DNA of 64,000 nt from Pseudomonas sp. GM80 (GTDB lineage: Bacteria > Pseudomonadota > Gammaproteobacteria > Pseudomonadales > Pseudomonadaceae). Positions 1-9,720 of the stretch are shown here, one piece after another. The stretch covers positions 1 through 64,000 of the forward strand of contig NZ_AKJD01000039.1 of assembly GCF_000282515.1 (NCBI RefSeq), given 5' to 3'. Each line of letters opens with the position of its first letter. Position 1 is the first letter of the stretch. The position numbers were made by a program, and so were the translations under genes. Below the pieces are notes generated by a model, which saw only the letters and a program-made list of their open reading frames with translations, made no database searches and was not told the DNA's origin.

Positions 1-60
1 GCGATCTTTTGATCCTGAAAAACAACATTAAAAGATCGCAGCCTGCGGCAGCTCCTACAG
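1..60. repeat. REP palindrome, GTAGGAGCTGCCG family, cut by window edge
   Basis: The two arms GCGATCTTTTGATC and its complement are followed by CTGCGGCAGCTCCTACAG. The same sequence recurs at about eight other sites in this window. The left arm is truncated by the start of the window. It lies downstream of the liv operon terminator. Confidence 0.85.
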
Positions 61-74
61 GGGATTGTGGGTAT

Positions 75-106
75 TAAAAAGCCCCGGGACTTGCGTCGCC
101 GGGGCT
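75..106 (-). terminator. Rho-independent terminator of the liv operon
   Basis: On the minus strand an 8-bp stem AGCCCCGG/CCGGGGCT is followed by TTTTTAATA. It sits about 20 bases past the livF stop codon, so it should end the livHMGF transcript. Confidence 0.85.
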
Positions 107-125
107 GTGTATAACCATGAAAGAA

Positions 126-842
126 TCAGTGCCCGCCCAGATAGGCGTTACGCACCTCCTCATTCACCAGCAACTCCTTGCCGGTGCCGGTGAGGCGAAT
201 CTCGCCGTTGACCATCACATACGCGCGATCCGACAGCTTCAGCGCATGGTTGGCGTTCTGCTCGACGAGGAAAATCGTCATGCCGGTTTTCGCCAACTCC
301 CGCAGGGTCGCAAAAATCTGCTTCACCACGATCGGCGCCAGGCCCAGGCTCGGCTCATCAAGCAGCAACAGCTTCGGCCGACTCATCAACGCGCGGGCAA
401 TCGCCAGCATCTGCTGCTCCCCACCGGACATGGTCATCGCCCGCTGGGTGCGCCGCTCTTCCAGCCGAGGAAACAGCGTGAACATGCGCTGCATGTCCTC
501 TTTGGCGTACTTGTCGCCAATCGGGATGGTGCCCATCAGCAGGTTTTCCTCGACGGTCATGTCGGGGAACACCCGCCGGCCTTCCGGCGACTGCGCGATG
601 CCGTGGGAGGCGATGTAGTGCGAGGACTTCTGGGTGATGTCGACGCCCTGATAAATGATCTGCCCGCCGGCCGCCCGTGGCTGGCCGAAGATCGACATCA
701 GCAACGTCGATTTGCCGGCACCGTTGGAGCCGATCAGGCTGACGGTTTCCCCCTCGTTGATCTGCAGCGAAACACCTTTAAGCGCCTGGATCGGTCCGTA
801 GAACACGTCGAGGTCTTTGAGTTCGAGGATCGGTTGCGTCAT
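126..842 (-). CDS. livF: Branched-chain amino acid ABC transporter ATPase LivF/BraG
   Basis: This 238-aa protein is one of the two cytoplasmic ATPases that power high-affinity leucine/isoleucine/valine uptake. It shows Walker A GSNGAGKST (about residues 38-46), the signature MSGGEQQ (about 138-144) and Walker B LLLLDEPS (about 158-165). Length and the short C-terminus are typical of LivF (BraG in P. aeruginosa). It is the last gene of the operon, and its start overlaps the livG stop by 4 bases, implying coupled translation. A terminator follows at once. Substrate range beyond branched-chain amino acids cannot be read from the sequence. Confidence 0.96.
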   Translation of the reverse strand: MTQPILELKDLDVFYGPIQALKGVSLQINEGETVSLIGSNGAGKSTLLMSIFGQPRAAGGQIIYQGVDITQKSSHYIASHGIAQSPEGRRVFPDMTVEENLLMGTIPIGDKYAKEDMQRMFTLFPRLEERRTQRAMTMSGGEQQMLAIARALMSRPKLLLLDEPSLGLAPIVVKQIFATLRELAKTGMTIFLVEQNANHALKLSDRAYVMVNGEIRLTGTGKELLVNEEVRNAYLGGH

Positions 843-1711
843 ACCAGCTCCTCTTCGTCGGCGCCGAGATAGGCGGCAATCACTTTCGGGTCGTTACGAA
901 TCGCTTCAGGCCCGCCTTCGGCGATGACGATGCCGTGGTCCAGCACCACGATGTGGTCGGAAATGCTCATAACCATGCCCATGTCGTGTTCGATCAGCAC
1001 CACGGTCAGATCGTGCTCGTCACGCAGCAGCCTGATCATCGCGCTCAGCGCTTCGGTTTCCTGAGGGTTGAGGCCGGCGGCCGGTTCGTCGAGGCAGATG
1101 ATCTGCGGGCGCGTGCACATGGCCCGAGCGATCTCCAGACGGCGTTGCTGGCCGTAGGAGAGTTCACCGGCGAGACGGTTGGCGCAGTCGACCAGATCGA
1201 CCACTTCCAGCCAGTAGAACGCAACGTCCAGCGCGTCGCTTTCAGCCTTGCGGTAGCCCTTGGTATTGAGGATGCCGGCGAGCATGTTGCGGTTGACCCA
1301 CATGTGTTGGGCCACCAGCAGGTTTTCCAGCACCGACATTTCCTTGAACAGGCGAATGTTCTGGAATGTCCGCGCCAGCCCCGCACGGTTCACCAGGTGC
1401 GTACCACCGAACATCTTGTAATACAGACGGCTGAGGAAGGATTTCGGCGAAACGAAGTCGGTCGCTTTAAACGACTCGCCCAACAACTGGATCACGTTGG
1501 TCTGCTGGCCGCGCACATTGAGTTCGATCTTGCCGCCGGAGGCTTTGTAGAAACCGGTCAGGCAGTTGAACACTGTGGTTTTGCCAGCGCCGTTGGGGCC
1601 GATCAGGGCGAAGATCGAGTTGCGTTTGACCTTCAGGCTGACATCGCTCAAGGCCTTGATGCCACCGAAATGCATCATCAGTTTTTCAACAGAGAGTACG
1701 ACTTCACTCAT
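839..1711 (-). CDS. livG: Branched-chain amino acid ABC transporter ATPase LivG/BraF
   Basis: This 290-aa protein is the second ATPase of the LIV transporter. Visible motifs are Walker A GPNGAGKTT (about 38-46), signature LSYGQQRRLE (about 184) and Walker B IICLDEPAAGLNP (about 204). An insertion around residues 75-105 before the Q-loop is common in Pseudomonas LivG. It overlaps both neighbours, livM upstream and livF downstream, by the 4-base ATGA arrangement. LivF and LivG are expected to form a heterodimer on the LivH/LivM channel. Confidence 0.96.
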   Translation of the reverse strand: MSEVVLSVEKLMMHFGGIKALSDVSLKVKRNSIFALIGPNGAGKTTVFNCLTGFYKASGGKIELNVRGQQTNVIQLLGESFKATDFVSPKSFLSRLYYKMFGGTHLVNRAGLARTFQNIRLFKEMSVLENLLVAQHMWVNRNMLAGILNTKGYRKAESDALDVAFYWLEVVDLVDCANRLAGELSYGQQRRLEIARAMCTRPQIICLDEPAAGLNPQETEALSAMIRLLRDEHDLTVVLIEHDMGMVMSISDHIVVLDHGIVIAEGGPEAIRNDPKVIAAYLGADEEELV

Positions 1712-3009
1712 GGCGCAGTCCTCTCATAGTGAATGGCACCTTTGCGTGGAGTGACCCCGGTGCGGCTGATGCGGATCAGCCCGCGAGGTCGCCAGATCAT
1801 CATCAACACCATCAGGATGCCGAACAGCAGCACGCGATATTCAGCGAAACCGCGCAGCAGTTCCGGAGCGACGGTGAGTACGAACGCGGCGATCACCACG
1901 CCGATGGTCGAGCCCATGCCGCCGAGCACGACGATGGCCAGAATCAGTGCCGATTCGAAGAAGGTGAACGAGGTCGGGTTGACGAAACCTTGATAGGTGG
2001 CGAAAAACACACCGGCCAGACCCGCCGTCGACGCGCCAATGGTGAACGCCGAAAGCTTGACCAGCACGTGGTTGAGGCCCATCGAACGGCAGGCGATTTC
2101 GTCTTCACGCAAGGCTTCCCACGCGCGACCGACCGGCATCTTCACCAGACGATGCTTGATGTACAGCACGGCCAATACCACGAGGAACAACACCGCGTAG
2201 ATGAAGTAGTACTTCACGTCCGGGTTGTAGGCGATGCCGAAGAACTCGTGGAACGGCACCCCGCCATCCTTCGCGCGTTTGCCGAACTCCAGACCGAAGA
2301 AGGTCGGCAGTGGCGCCGGCATGCCGTTCGGGCCGCCAGTCAGCGACAACCAGTTATTGAGGATCAGGCGAATGATTTCACCGAAGCCCAACGTCACGAT
2401 CGCCAGATAGTCGCCATGCAGACGCAACACCGGGAAACCGAGGATGCAACCGGCCAGGCCCGCCGTAATCGCCGCCAACGGCAGCACCGTCCAGAAACCC
2501 AGACCGAGATACTGGTAACCGAGCGCCAGACCGTAGGCACCGATGGCGTAGAACGCCACGTAACCGAGGTCGAGCAGACCGGCCAGACCGACCACGATGT
2601 TCAGCCCCAATCCCAGCAGCACGTAGATCAACCCGAGGATGACCACGCCCAGCAGATAGGAGTTGGAAACAAACGGCACGATGACCGCCAGCACAATCAG
2701 CAGCGGGATGATCCAGCGCAGGCTCGATTTATGGTCGCTGGGCAGTACGTGCACACCGGAACCGGTGCTCTCGAATCCGTCGAGAATCTTCAGGCCCTTG
2801 GGCGTTTGCAGGAACAGGCTGAGGGCGAAGCGGCCAATCATGACGATGCCGATGATCCACGCCACGCGGGTCGGTTCGAGATTGAAGCTGTACCCCTCAA
2901 GGACGACACCGACAATCGGCCCGAATACGATCAGGGCAATCAGGCCGGCCAGAATCGCCTCAACCAGGCTTTTTTTGATATCAATGCTTTTTTTGGTGGT
3001 TGAAGACAT
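1708..3009 (-). CDS. livM: Branched-chain amino acid ABC transporter permease LivM/BraE
   Basis: This 433-aa polytopic membrane protein is a permease subunit of the LIV transporter. The conserved core runs from about residue 110 to 420 and contains the LivM region GLAGLLDLGYVAFYAIGAYG and the coupling-helix stretch EALREDEIACRSMGLN. An N-terminal extension of about 100 residues with two extra hydrophobic segments precedes the core, as in other Pseudomonas LivM. It begins 3 bases after the livH stop and overlaps livG by 4 bases. Confidence 0.96.
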   Translation of the reverse strand: MSSTTKKSIDIKKSLVEAILAGLIALIVFGPIVGVVLEGYSFNLEPTRVAWIIGIVMIGRFALSLFLQTPKGLKILDGFESTGSGVHVLPSDHKSSLRWIIPLLIVLAVIVPFVSNSYLLGVVILGLIYVLLGLGLNIVVGLAGLLDLGYVAFYAIGAYGLALGYQYLGLGFWTVLPLAAITAGLAGCILGFPVLRLHGDYLAIVTLGFGEIIRLILNNWLSLTGGPNGMPAPLPTFFGLEFGKRAKDGGVPFHEFFGIAYNPDVKYYFIYAVLFLVVLAVLYIKHRLVKMPVGRAWEALREDEIACRSMGLNHVLVKLSAFTIGASTAGLAGVFFATYQGFVNPTSFTFFESALILAIVVLGGMGSTIGVVIAAFVLTVAPELLRGFAEYRVLLFGILMVLMMIWRPRGLIRISRTGVTPRKGAIHYERTAP

Positions 3010-3012
3010 CGC

Positions 3013-3927
<915 letters not shown>

Positions 3928-4043
3928 AACGCAATCTCACGCAGTGAGAACCTGCACACCTGTGGGCGGGCGGCTCTTCTAGGGAAAATACAGATTTACG
4001 TCGGAGCAATGTCAGAGCGCGATTGACCCAATCACTCCAAACC

Positions 4044-4135
4044 CTGTGGGAGCTGGCTTGCCAGCGATAGTGGTGGATCAGTCAACCTGTGTGTCGACTG
4101 ACCTGACGCCATCGCGGGCAAGCCCGCTCCCACAG
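4044..4135. repeat. REP palindrome, TGTGGGAGC family
   Basis: Inverted arms CTGTGGGAGCTGGCTTGCCA and ATCGCGGGCAAGCCCGCTCC (each continuing a few bases) enclose about 35 bases. The element sits between livK and livH, where a transcript-stabilising or processing hairpin would uncouple binding-protein from permease levels. That role is inferred. Confidence 0.8.
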
Positions 4136-4168
4136 TTATGGGAGGGGATCAACTGATCGCGTCAGCCC

Positions 4169-5302
4169 TTACTTCTGTTTTTCCAGCTGGTGATATTTGC
4201 CAGTCGCATCCCACTGGTACACCACGTAGTCGGAGACTTTCAGGTCACCCTTCTTGTCCCAGGCCTTCTCACCCATGACGGTTTTCACCGGATTGGCTTT
4301 CAGCCACTCGGCGGCTTTTTCGCCACTGTTGGACTTGGCGCCATTGAACGCGGCCGCCAAGGTCTGAACCGAAGCGTAAGCGTACAGGGTGTAGCCTTCA
4401 GGCTCGGTGCCGGCCTTGCGGAAGGCATCCACCACGGTTTTACTTTCCGGCAGCATGCGCGGGTCGGCGCCAAAGGTCATCAGCACGCCGTCGACGTATT
4501 GCGGGCCACCAGCGGTGGTCACCAGTTCGTCGGTGACGATGCCGTCGTCAGACATGAACTTCACGTCTTTCAGGCCTTCAGTGCGCAGTTGTTTGACCAA
4601 CGGGCCGGCTTCCGGGTGCAGGCCGCCGAAGTAGACGACATCGGCGCCGGCGGCGCGGATTTTGGTGACCACGGCGCTGAAGTCTTTCTCGCCACGGGTC
4701 AGACCTTCGTACAGCACCGGTTTCACGCCGCGCTTCTCAAGTTGAGCCTTGGTGGCATCCGCCAGGCCTTGGCCGTAGGTGTCCTTGTCGTGCAGCACGG
4801 CAACCTTTTTGCCTTTGAGCACGTCGACGATGTAGTCGCCGGCGACGATGCCCTGCTGATCATCACGGCCGCACATACGGAACATGGCGCTGAGGCCGCG
4901 TTCGGTCACTTGCGGGTTGGTGGAACCTGGAGTGATCGCGATCACACCGGCTTCGTCATAGATTTCCGACGCTGGAATGGTCGAAGAAGAGCAGAAGTGA
5001 CCGACGACGCCAGCGACTTTCTGGTTGACCAGGTCCTTGGCGACCGTCACCGCCTGCTTCGGTTCGCAGGCGTCATCGCCTTTGACCAGAACGATTTTTT
5101 CCCCGTTGACGCCACCTGCCGCGTTGACTGCGTCAGCCGCTGCCTGTGCACCCTTCATGTACTGCTCGCCAAATGCCGCGTTGGCGCCCGTCATTGGACC
5201 CGCTACGCCGATTTTGATATCAGCCTGAGCAAACGCAGAAACACCCAACGCAGTAGCCACTGCGAGGGCCAGAAAGCCTTTCTTGTAAAACGTCTGGGAC
5301 AT
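4169..5302 (-). CDS. livK: Branched-chain amino acid periplasmic binding protein LivK/BraC
   Basis: This 377-aa periplasmic protein captures leucine, isoleucine, valine and probably alanine/threonine for LivHMGF. The start is set at the ATG at 5302 (MSQTFYKKGFLALAVATALG), which gives a normal signal peptide cut after AFAQA and has GGAG upstream. A longer reading from 5347 adds 15 residues with no secretory logic. Mature features include IKIGVAGPMTGANAAFGEQY and the paired CEPKQAV and MCGRDDQQG cysteines typical of BraC. A sigma-54 promoter motif lies 62-77 bases upstream. Confidence 0.95.
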   Translation of the reverse strand: MSQTFYKKGFLALAVATALGVSAFAQADIKIGVAGPMTGANAAFGEQYMKGAQAAADAVNAAGGVNGEKIVLVKGDDACEPKQAVTVAKDLVNQKVAGVVGHFCSSSTIPASEIYDEAGVIAITPGSTNPQVTERGLSAMFRMCGRDDQQGIVAGDYIVDVLKGKKVAVLHDKDTYGQGLADATKAQLEKRGVKPVLYEGLTRGEKDFSAVVTKIRAAGADVVYFGGLHPEAGPLVKQLRTEGLKDVKFMSDDGIVTDELVTTAGGPQYVDGVLMTFGADPRMLPESKTVVDAFRKAGTEPEGYTLYAYASVQTLAAAFNGAKSNSGEKAAEWLKANPVKTVMGEKAWDKKGDLKVSDYVVYQWDATGKYHQLEKQK

Positions 5303-5363
5303 GAGGTGGTGCTCCAAGGTTTTTTTTAGTTGGCACTGCGACTTCACTTCACTGAATGCTCAG

Positions 5364-5379
5364 AGCAAGGGCCGTGCCA
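5364..5379 (-). promoter_or_regulatory. Sigma-54 (RpoN) promoter of livK
   Basis: The minus strand reads TGGCACGGCCCTTGCT, an exact match to the RpoN consensus TGGCACG-N4-TTGCW with the -24 GG and -12 GC in place. It predicts a transcript start near 5353 and a leader of about 50 nt before the livK ATG. RpoN control would need an enhancer-binding activator such as NtrC or CbrB; no activator site was identified by eye. Confidence 0.8.
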
Positions 5380-5670
5380 TCGGTTTTTTATTCTTCAAAA
5401 AGTCGCTGCTTTCTTGTTATTTCGACTGTTTCGTTCCCATTTTCATTGGGCGTGCAACCGTCTAAACCGCGGAAGGTGAAACCATTTATTTCTAAAGGCG
5501 CAACCCGCTTGCGCCATCATTGCAACCGCGGCACCAAACGACGTGCAACCAGCCTGTAACAGCCCGCGTCACCGAACTGCACACTGCTGGTGCGGGACTG
5601 CTACAACCCGCACCATTACAGGCTAGTCGCTGCATCGGAAAGCGCCGCTTCCGGCAACATATTTCAACAC
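5380..5670. other. Non-coding gap between amaA end and livK promoter
   Basis: No gene is apparent here. The only structure seen is a nested inverted repeat: AGCCTGTAA at 5551-5559 pairs with TTACAGGCT at 5616-5624, and inside it GGTGCGGG at 5589-5596 pairs with CCCGCACC at 5607-5614. There is no T-tract, so it is not a standard terminator. It could end or protect the amaA transcript or be a binding region for the livK activator. Confidence 0.5.
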
Positions 5671-6954
5671 TCAAATGACGATGCGCAGGCACTGGCCCGC
5701 GTGATACAGCGAGAACCCGGCCTCGTATAGACAACTGCGCAAGCCTACGCCCGCCAAGGGCTGCATCGGTGCGAAGGGGATTGGCAGTGCTTGTGGATTG
5801 CCGTTACACAGATAGTCGGCGAAAGCCTTGCCAACCACCGTGCCCGTCGTGACGCCACGGCCGTTATAGCCAGTGACGGCCACCAGTCCCGGCGCTGGCT
5901 CGAACAGACGCATCAGGTGATCGGGCGTAAACGCGATGCGCCCGGTCCAGGTGCATTCCCATTCGACCGGTTTCAAATTGGGGAAGTAATGCTGTTGCAC
6001 GCGGTCGGCCCAGGCTTTCAGGAACCATGTCGGTTTCTGATTACCGTTGCCCAGGCTACCGAGCAATAACCGCCCTTCTTTGTCGCGGCGAATGCTGCTC
6101 AACACTTGGCGGGTGTCCCACGAACCCTGCCCGCCGGGAAGAATCTCCTGCGCAGCGTCTTCGGTGAGCGGCACCGAGGCGACCTGATAGTAATAACCGG
6201 GGAAGAAGTTGCGCTTGAGTTCGGTCCAGTCGCCCTCGGTGTAGGCGTTGGAAGCGATGACCACTTGTTCGGCGAGCACCGAACCGTGCTCGGTTTGCAC
6301 CGACCAGTTCGAGCCCTGACGTTCGAGCCGGGTGACCGATGAATGATCGAACATCTGCCCGCCGAGGCCGATCACGGCATTCGCCAGCCCGGTGACATAA
6401 GCCATCGGATTGAGCGTGCCGGCGCGACGATCGAGCAACGCGGCGGCGATTTTTTGCGTCCCGGTGGCTTGTTCGCAAGCCTTGCCGGTGAGTAGCTCGA
6501 CCGGTGCGCCACGACGTTTCCATTGTTGCTCGCGACTGCGCAGATCGGCCTCGCCCTTGGCGTTGTGCGCCATGTGCAACGTGCCTTCGCGGCGTAACTG
6601 GCAATCGATGTTGTACTTGTCCACAAGGCTGAACACCAGCGCGGGCGCGGCCCCGAGCATGCGATTGAGCTGACTGCCAACGGCCTCGCCGAAACCGGCT
6701 TCGATCTCGTCCGGTGGAATCCACATGCCGGCGTTGACCAACCCGACGTTGCGCCCGGAACCGCCGTGGCCAGCGCGATGAGCCTCCAGCACGCAGACGC
6801 TTTTGCCTTTTTCCAACAGATGCAGCGCCGCCGACAACCCGGTAAACCCGGCGCCGATCACGCAGACATCGACTTTGACTTCGCCCCTGAGCGCGGTGTT
6901 ATCCGGCCTTTGCGGCGTGAGCTTTTCCCACAGACATTCTTCGCGTAACGGCAT
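5671..6954 (-). CDS. amaA: L-pipecolate oxidase (FAD-dependent), AmaA
   Basis: This 427-aa flavoprotein of the DAO/OrdL family shows the dinucleotide-binding motif VIGAGFTGLSAA near residue 30 and a glutamate ending beta-2 (CVLEAHRAGHGGSGRN). The assignment as pipecolate oxidase follows from its place directly downstream of a piperideine-6-carboxylate dehydrogenase and a LysR gene, the order of amaA-amaB in P. putida. It would oxidise L-pipecolate to piperideine-6-carboxylate. The ATG at 6954 (MPLREECL) is preferred over 6987 because homologous proteins begin there. Without the neighbours, gamma-glutamylputrescine oxidase-like would be the alternative. Confidence 0.85.
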   Translation of the reverse strand: MPLREECLWEKLTPQRPDNTALRGEVKVDVCVIGAGFTGLSAALHLLEKGKSVCVLEAHRAGHGGSGRNVGLVNAGMWIPPDEIEAGFGEAVGSQLNRMLGAAPALVFSLVDKYNIDCQLRREGTLHMAHNAKGEADLRSREQQWKRRGAPVELLTGKACEQATGTQKIAAALLDRRAGTLNPMAYVTGLANAVIGLGGQMFDHSSVTRLERQGSNWSVQTEHGSVLAEQVVIASNAYTEGDWTELKRNFFPGYYYQVASVPLTEDAAQEILPGGQGSWDTRQVLSSIRRDKEGRLLLGSLGNGNQKPTWFLKAWADRVQQHYFPNLKPVEWECTWTGRIAFTPDHLMRLFEPAPGLVAVTGYNGRGVTTGTVVGKAFADYLCNGNPQALPIPFAPMQPLAGVGLRSCLYEAGFSLYHAGQCLRIVI

Positions 6955-7023
6955 TGCCAGACTCCAACAGAAACCTGCCAAACACACAATTCAATGTAGG
7001 AAAGAAACCATTTGTGATGTAAA

Positions 7024-7147
7024 CCCTGTGGCGAGGGGATTTATCCCCGATCGGCTGCGAAGCAGTCGTCGCTCTTAAATTTTCAGGGCCGCTGCGCAGC
7101 CCGTCGGGGATAAATCCCCTCACCACAAAAGCCCGCTCCCACAGGGG
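7024..7147. repeat. Long inverted repeat (GTGGCGAGGGGATTTATCCCC type) between amaB and amaA
   Basis: The arms GAGGGGATTTATCCCCGA and TCGGGGATAAATCCCCTC lie about 75 bases apart. A second inner inverted segment GGCTGCGAAGC.../GCTGCGCAGCC lies between them, and a half REP GCCCGCTCCCACAGG follows. This is a third repeat family of fluorescent pseudomonads. It separates the two ama genes and may form a hairpin in their shared transcript. Confidence 0.75.
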
Positions 7148-7165
7148 ATCGGTGTCATTCCAAAC

Positions 7166-8656
7166 TCAGTCGAACGTAATGCCCTGCGCCAGCGGCAACT
7201 CCAGCGAATAATTCACGGTGTTGGTCTGGCGGCGCATGTACCCGCGCCAGGCGTCGGAGCCCGACTCACGGCCACCACCGGTTTCTTTCTCGCCGCCAAA
7301 CGCACCACCAATCTCCGCACCGCTCGGGCCGATGTTGACGTTGGCGATGCCGCAGTCACTGCCGACCGCCGACATGAACTGCTCAGCCTCGCGCACGTCC
7401 GTGGTGAAGATGCACGACGACAAGCCTTGCGGTACCGCATTGTTCAGGCGCAGCGCTTCCTCGAAATCGTTATAGCCAACCACATACAGAATCGGCGCGA
7501 AGGTTTCGCTGCAGACCACATCACTCTGTTCGGGCATTTCAACAATCGCTGGCGACACGTAGTAGGCGTTGGGGAACTGATCTTCCAGTTGGCGCTTGCC
7601 GCCAAACACCCGACCGCCCTCACTCAACGCCTGCTCCAGCGCGTCCTGCATGTTTTCAAAGCTGTGCTTGTCGATCAGCGGGCCGACCAGATTGCCTTCC
7701 AGCGGGTTGCCGATGCGTACTTTCGAATAAGCAGCCTTGAGGCGAGTGACGATTTCTTCCTTTACCGATTCATGGGCGATCAGACGACGCAACGTGGTGC
7801 AGCGCTGGCCTGCGGTACCGACGGCGCTGAACAGAATCGCGCGCACGGCCATGTCGAGATCGGCGCTCGGGCCGAGGATCATCGCGTTGTTGCCGCCCAA
7901 CTCCAGAATGCTGCGAGCAAAACGTGCGGCGACTTTCGGCGCCACTTCGCGGCCCATGCGCGTGCTGCCGGTGGCGCTGATCAGGGCGACACGCGGATCA
8001 TCGACCAGCGCTTCACCCGCGTCGCGACCACCGATGATCACTTGGCAAAGATTCGCCGGCGCATCGGTAAAATTCTTCACCACACGATCAAACAGCGCCT
8101 GACAGGCCAGCGCGGTCAGCGGGGTTTTCTCCGATGGCTTCCATACCACCGGGTTGCCGCAAACCAGCGCCAGCGTGGTGTTCCACGCCCACACCGCGAC
8201 CGGGAAGTTGAACGCACTGATGACGCCGACCACGCCCAGCGGATGCCAGGTTTCACGCATGTGGTGGCCAGGACGCTCGGAGGCGATGGTCAAGCCGTAC
8301 AGCTGGCGAGAAAGACCGACGGCGAAATCGCAGATGTCGATCATCTCCTGCACTTCACCCAGACCTTCCTGGGTGATTTTGCCCGCCTCCCACGAAACCA
8401 GTTCGCCGAGGTCGGCCTTGTATTCACGCAACACTTCACCGAACTGACGCACCAATTCGCCGCGACGCGGGGCCGGAATCTTGCGCCATTGCTCGAACGC
8501 ATGATCTGCGCGACTGATGTGCTGCTCGACTTCGGCCGGGCCTTCCCAGTTCACAGCGGCGATGCGGCTGCCGTCGATCGGCGAATGCACCGGCACTTTG
8601 CCGTTCTGATACAGGGCCGGGTTCACACCTAGACGATCAAGCAATGCGGCAACCAT
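7166..8656 (-). CDS. amaB: L-piperideine-6-carboxylate / aminoadipate-semialdehyde dehydrogenase, AmaB
   Basis: This 496-aa ALDH7-type aldehyde dehydrogenase converts alpha-aminoadipate semialdehyde (piperideine-6-carboxylate) to alpha-aminoadipate in lysine degradation. Seen are the cofactor/catalytic motif LELGGNNA near residue 250, the catalytic cysteine in GQRCTTLRR near 285, and PSGAEIGGAFGGEKETGGGRESG near the C-terminus, diagnostic of the ALDH7 family. It is transcribed ahead of amaA, with a divergent LysR gene on its 5' side. Together they form the pipecolate branch of lysine catabolism. Confidence 0.92.
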   Translation of the reverse strand: MVAALLDRLGVNPALYQNGKVPVHSPIDGSRIAAVNWEGPAEVEQHISRADHAFEQWRKIPAPRRGELVRQFGEVLREYKADLGELVSWEAGKITQEGLGEVQEMIDICDFAVGLSRQLYGLTIASERPGHHMRETWHPLGVVGVISAFNFPVAVWAWNTTLALVCGNPVVWKPSEKTPLTALACQALFDRVVKNFTDAPANLCQVIIGGRDAGEALVDDPRVALISATGSTRMGREVAPKVAARFARSILELGGNNAMILGPSADLDMAVRAILFSAVGTAGQRCTTLRRLIAHESVKEEIVTRLKAAYSKVRIGNPLEGNLVGPLIDKHSFENMQDALEQALSEGGRVFGGKRQLEDQFPNAYYVSPAIVEMPEQSDVVCSETFAPILYVVGYNDFEEALRLNNAVPQGLSSCIFTTDVREAEQFMSAVGSDCGIANVNIGPSGAEIGGAFGGEKETGGGRESGSDAWRGYMRRQTNTVNYSLELPLAQGITFD

Positions 8657-8820
8657 GGGTCACTCCTCAAGCAAAAAACTGAATGTGTGCGGCCGCTGTT
8701 TGCACGACCGGGCAGGCCTTTAGTTGTAGCGTCACATTGGCAAGGCAACAAACGACCTTTACGCGAGATATCATTCCGTTTATTCATGCTGAGCATAGAA
8801 AGACAAGAAAAGGATCGGCC

Positions 8821-9720
8821 ATGCTGAACAAACGCCACTTGCCCTCGATCACTGCCCTGCAGTGCTTCGAAGCCGTGACCCGCCACCTGAGCTTCACCCG
8901 CGCCGCCGAGGAGCTGAACCTGACCCAGAGTGCGGTGAGCAAGCAGGTCGCGCAGCTTGAGGAATTGTTACAACACTTATTGTTCCTCCGGGTGCGCCGA
9001 CGTTTGCAGATGACCCCGGCCGGGGATTTGTACTTGGTCGAAGTACGAAAAATCCTCACGCAGGTGGAGATGTCGACTCATTACCTGCGTTCCTACGGCG
9101 GCGAGACCGAAGTCTTACGCGTATCGACGCCATCGACCTTCGGCGCGCGTTGGCTGGTGCCGCGCCTGAAAGGCTGGCGTTTGCGCCATCCGTCAATTCA
9201 TCTGGACTTGTGCAACGAGCAGGAAGCAGATGATTTACTGCAAGGGCGCAGCGATCTGGCGTTTTATTTCGGTCAGGGTTCGCGGCCTGGCACGGAATGC
9301 CTGAAATTGTTCGGCGAAGAGCTGGTGCCGGTCTGCGCGCCAGGCAGCATGCCCGACAAGCCGTTTACTGATCCGACGCAACTCACCGATCTGGTCCTGC
9401 TGCAAAATGCCTCGCGCCCGCAGGCCTGGCACGACTGGTTCGACAGCCAGGGCTACCAGACCGAACACAGCTATCACGGGCCACGGTTTGAAACCTTTTA
9501 TATGTGCATTCGTGCCGCACAGGTGGGTTGTGGCGTGGCGCTGTTGCCAAGGTTTCTGGTGGAAGAGGAATTGGCCGACGGTAAACTGGTCATTCCCTGG
9601 CAGTATGCAATGCCGAGCAGCGACGCCTATTACCTGGCGTACCCCGAACACGCGGCGGAAGTACCGAAGGTGCGCGACTTCGTCAAATGGATGCTCGAAC
9701 AGATCGACAATCCCCTGTAG
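8821..9720 (+). CDS. LysR-family regulator of the ama genes
   Basis: This 299-aa protein has an N-terminal helix-turn-helix of LysR type (TALQCFEAVTRHLSF ... LNLTQSAVSKQVAQLEE, residues about 8-50) and a C-terminal effector-binding domain. The start is the ATG at 8821, preceded by AAAGGA. An upstream in-frame ATG would add 46 unrelated residues. It is divergent from amaB across 164 bp, the usual arrangement for a LysR protein and its target, so control of amaBA is inferred. Its TAG stop is formed by the first bases of the adjoining REP element (9716), so the last codons and stop coincide with the repeat. Confidence 0.9.
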   Translation: MLNKRHLPSITALQCFEAVTRHLSFTRAAEELNLTQSAVSKQVAQLEELLQHLLFLRVRRRLQMTPAGDLYLVEVRKILTQVEMSTHYLRSYGGETEVLRVSTPSTFGARWLVPRLKGWRLRHPSIHLDLCNEQEADDLLQGRSDLAFYFGQGSRPGTECLKLFGEELVPVCAPGSMPDKPFTDPTQLTDLVLLQNASRPQAWHDWFDSQGYQTEHSYHGPRFETFYMCIRAAQVGCGVALLPRFLVEEELADGKLVIPWQYAMPSSDAYYLAYPEHAAEVPKVRDFVKWMLEQIDNPL

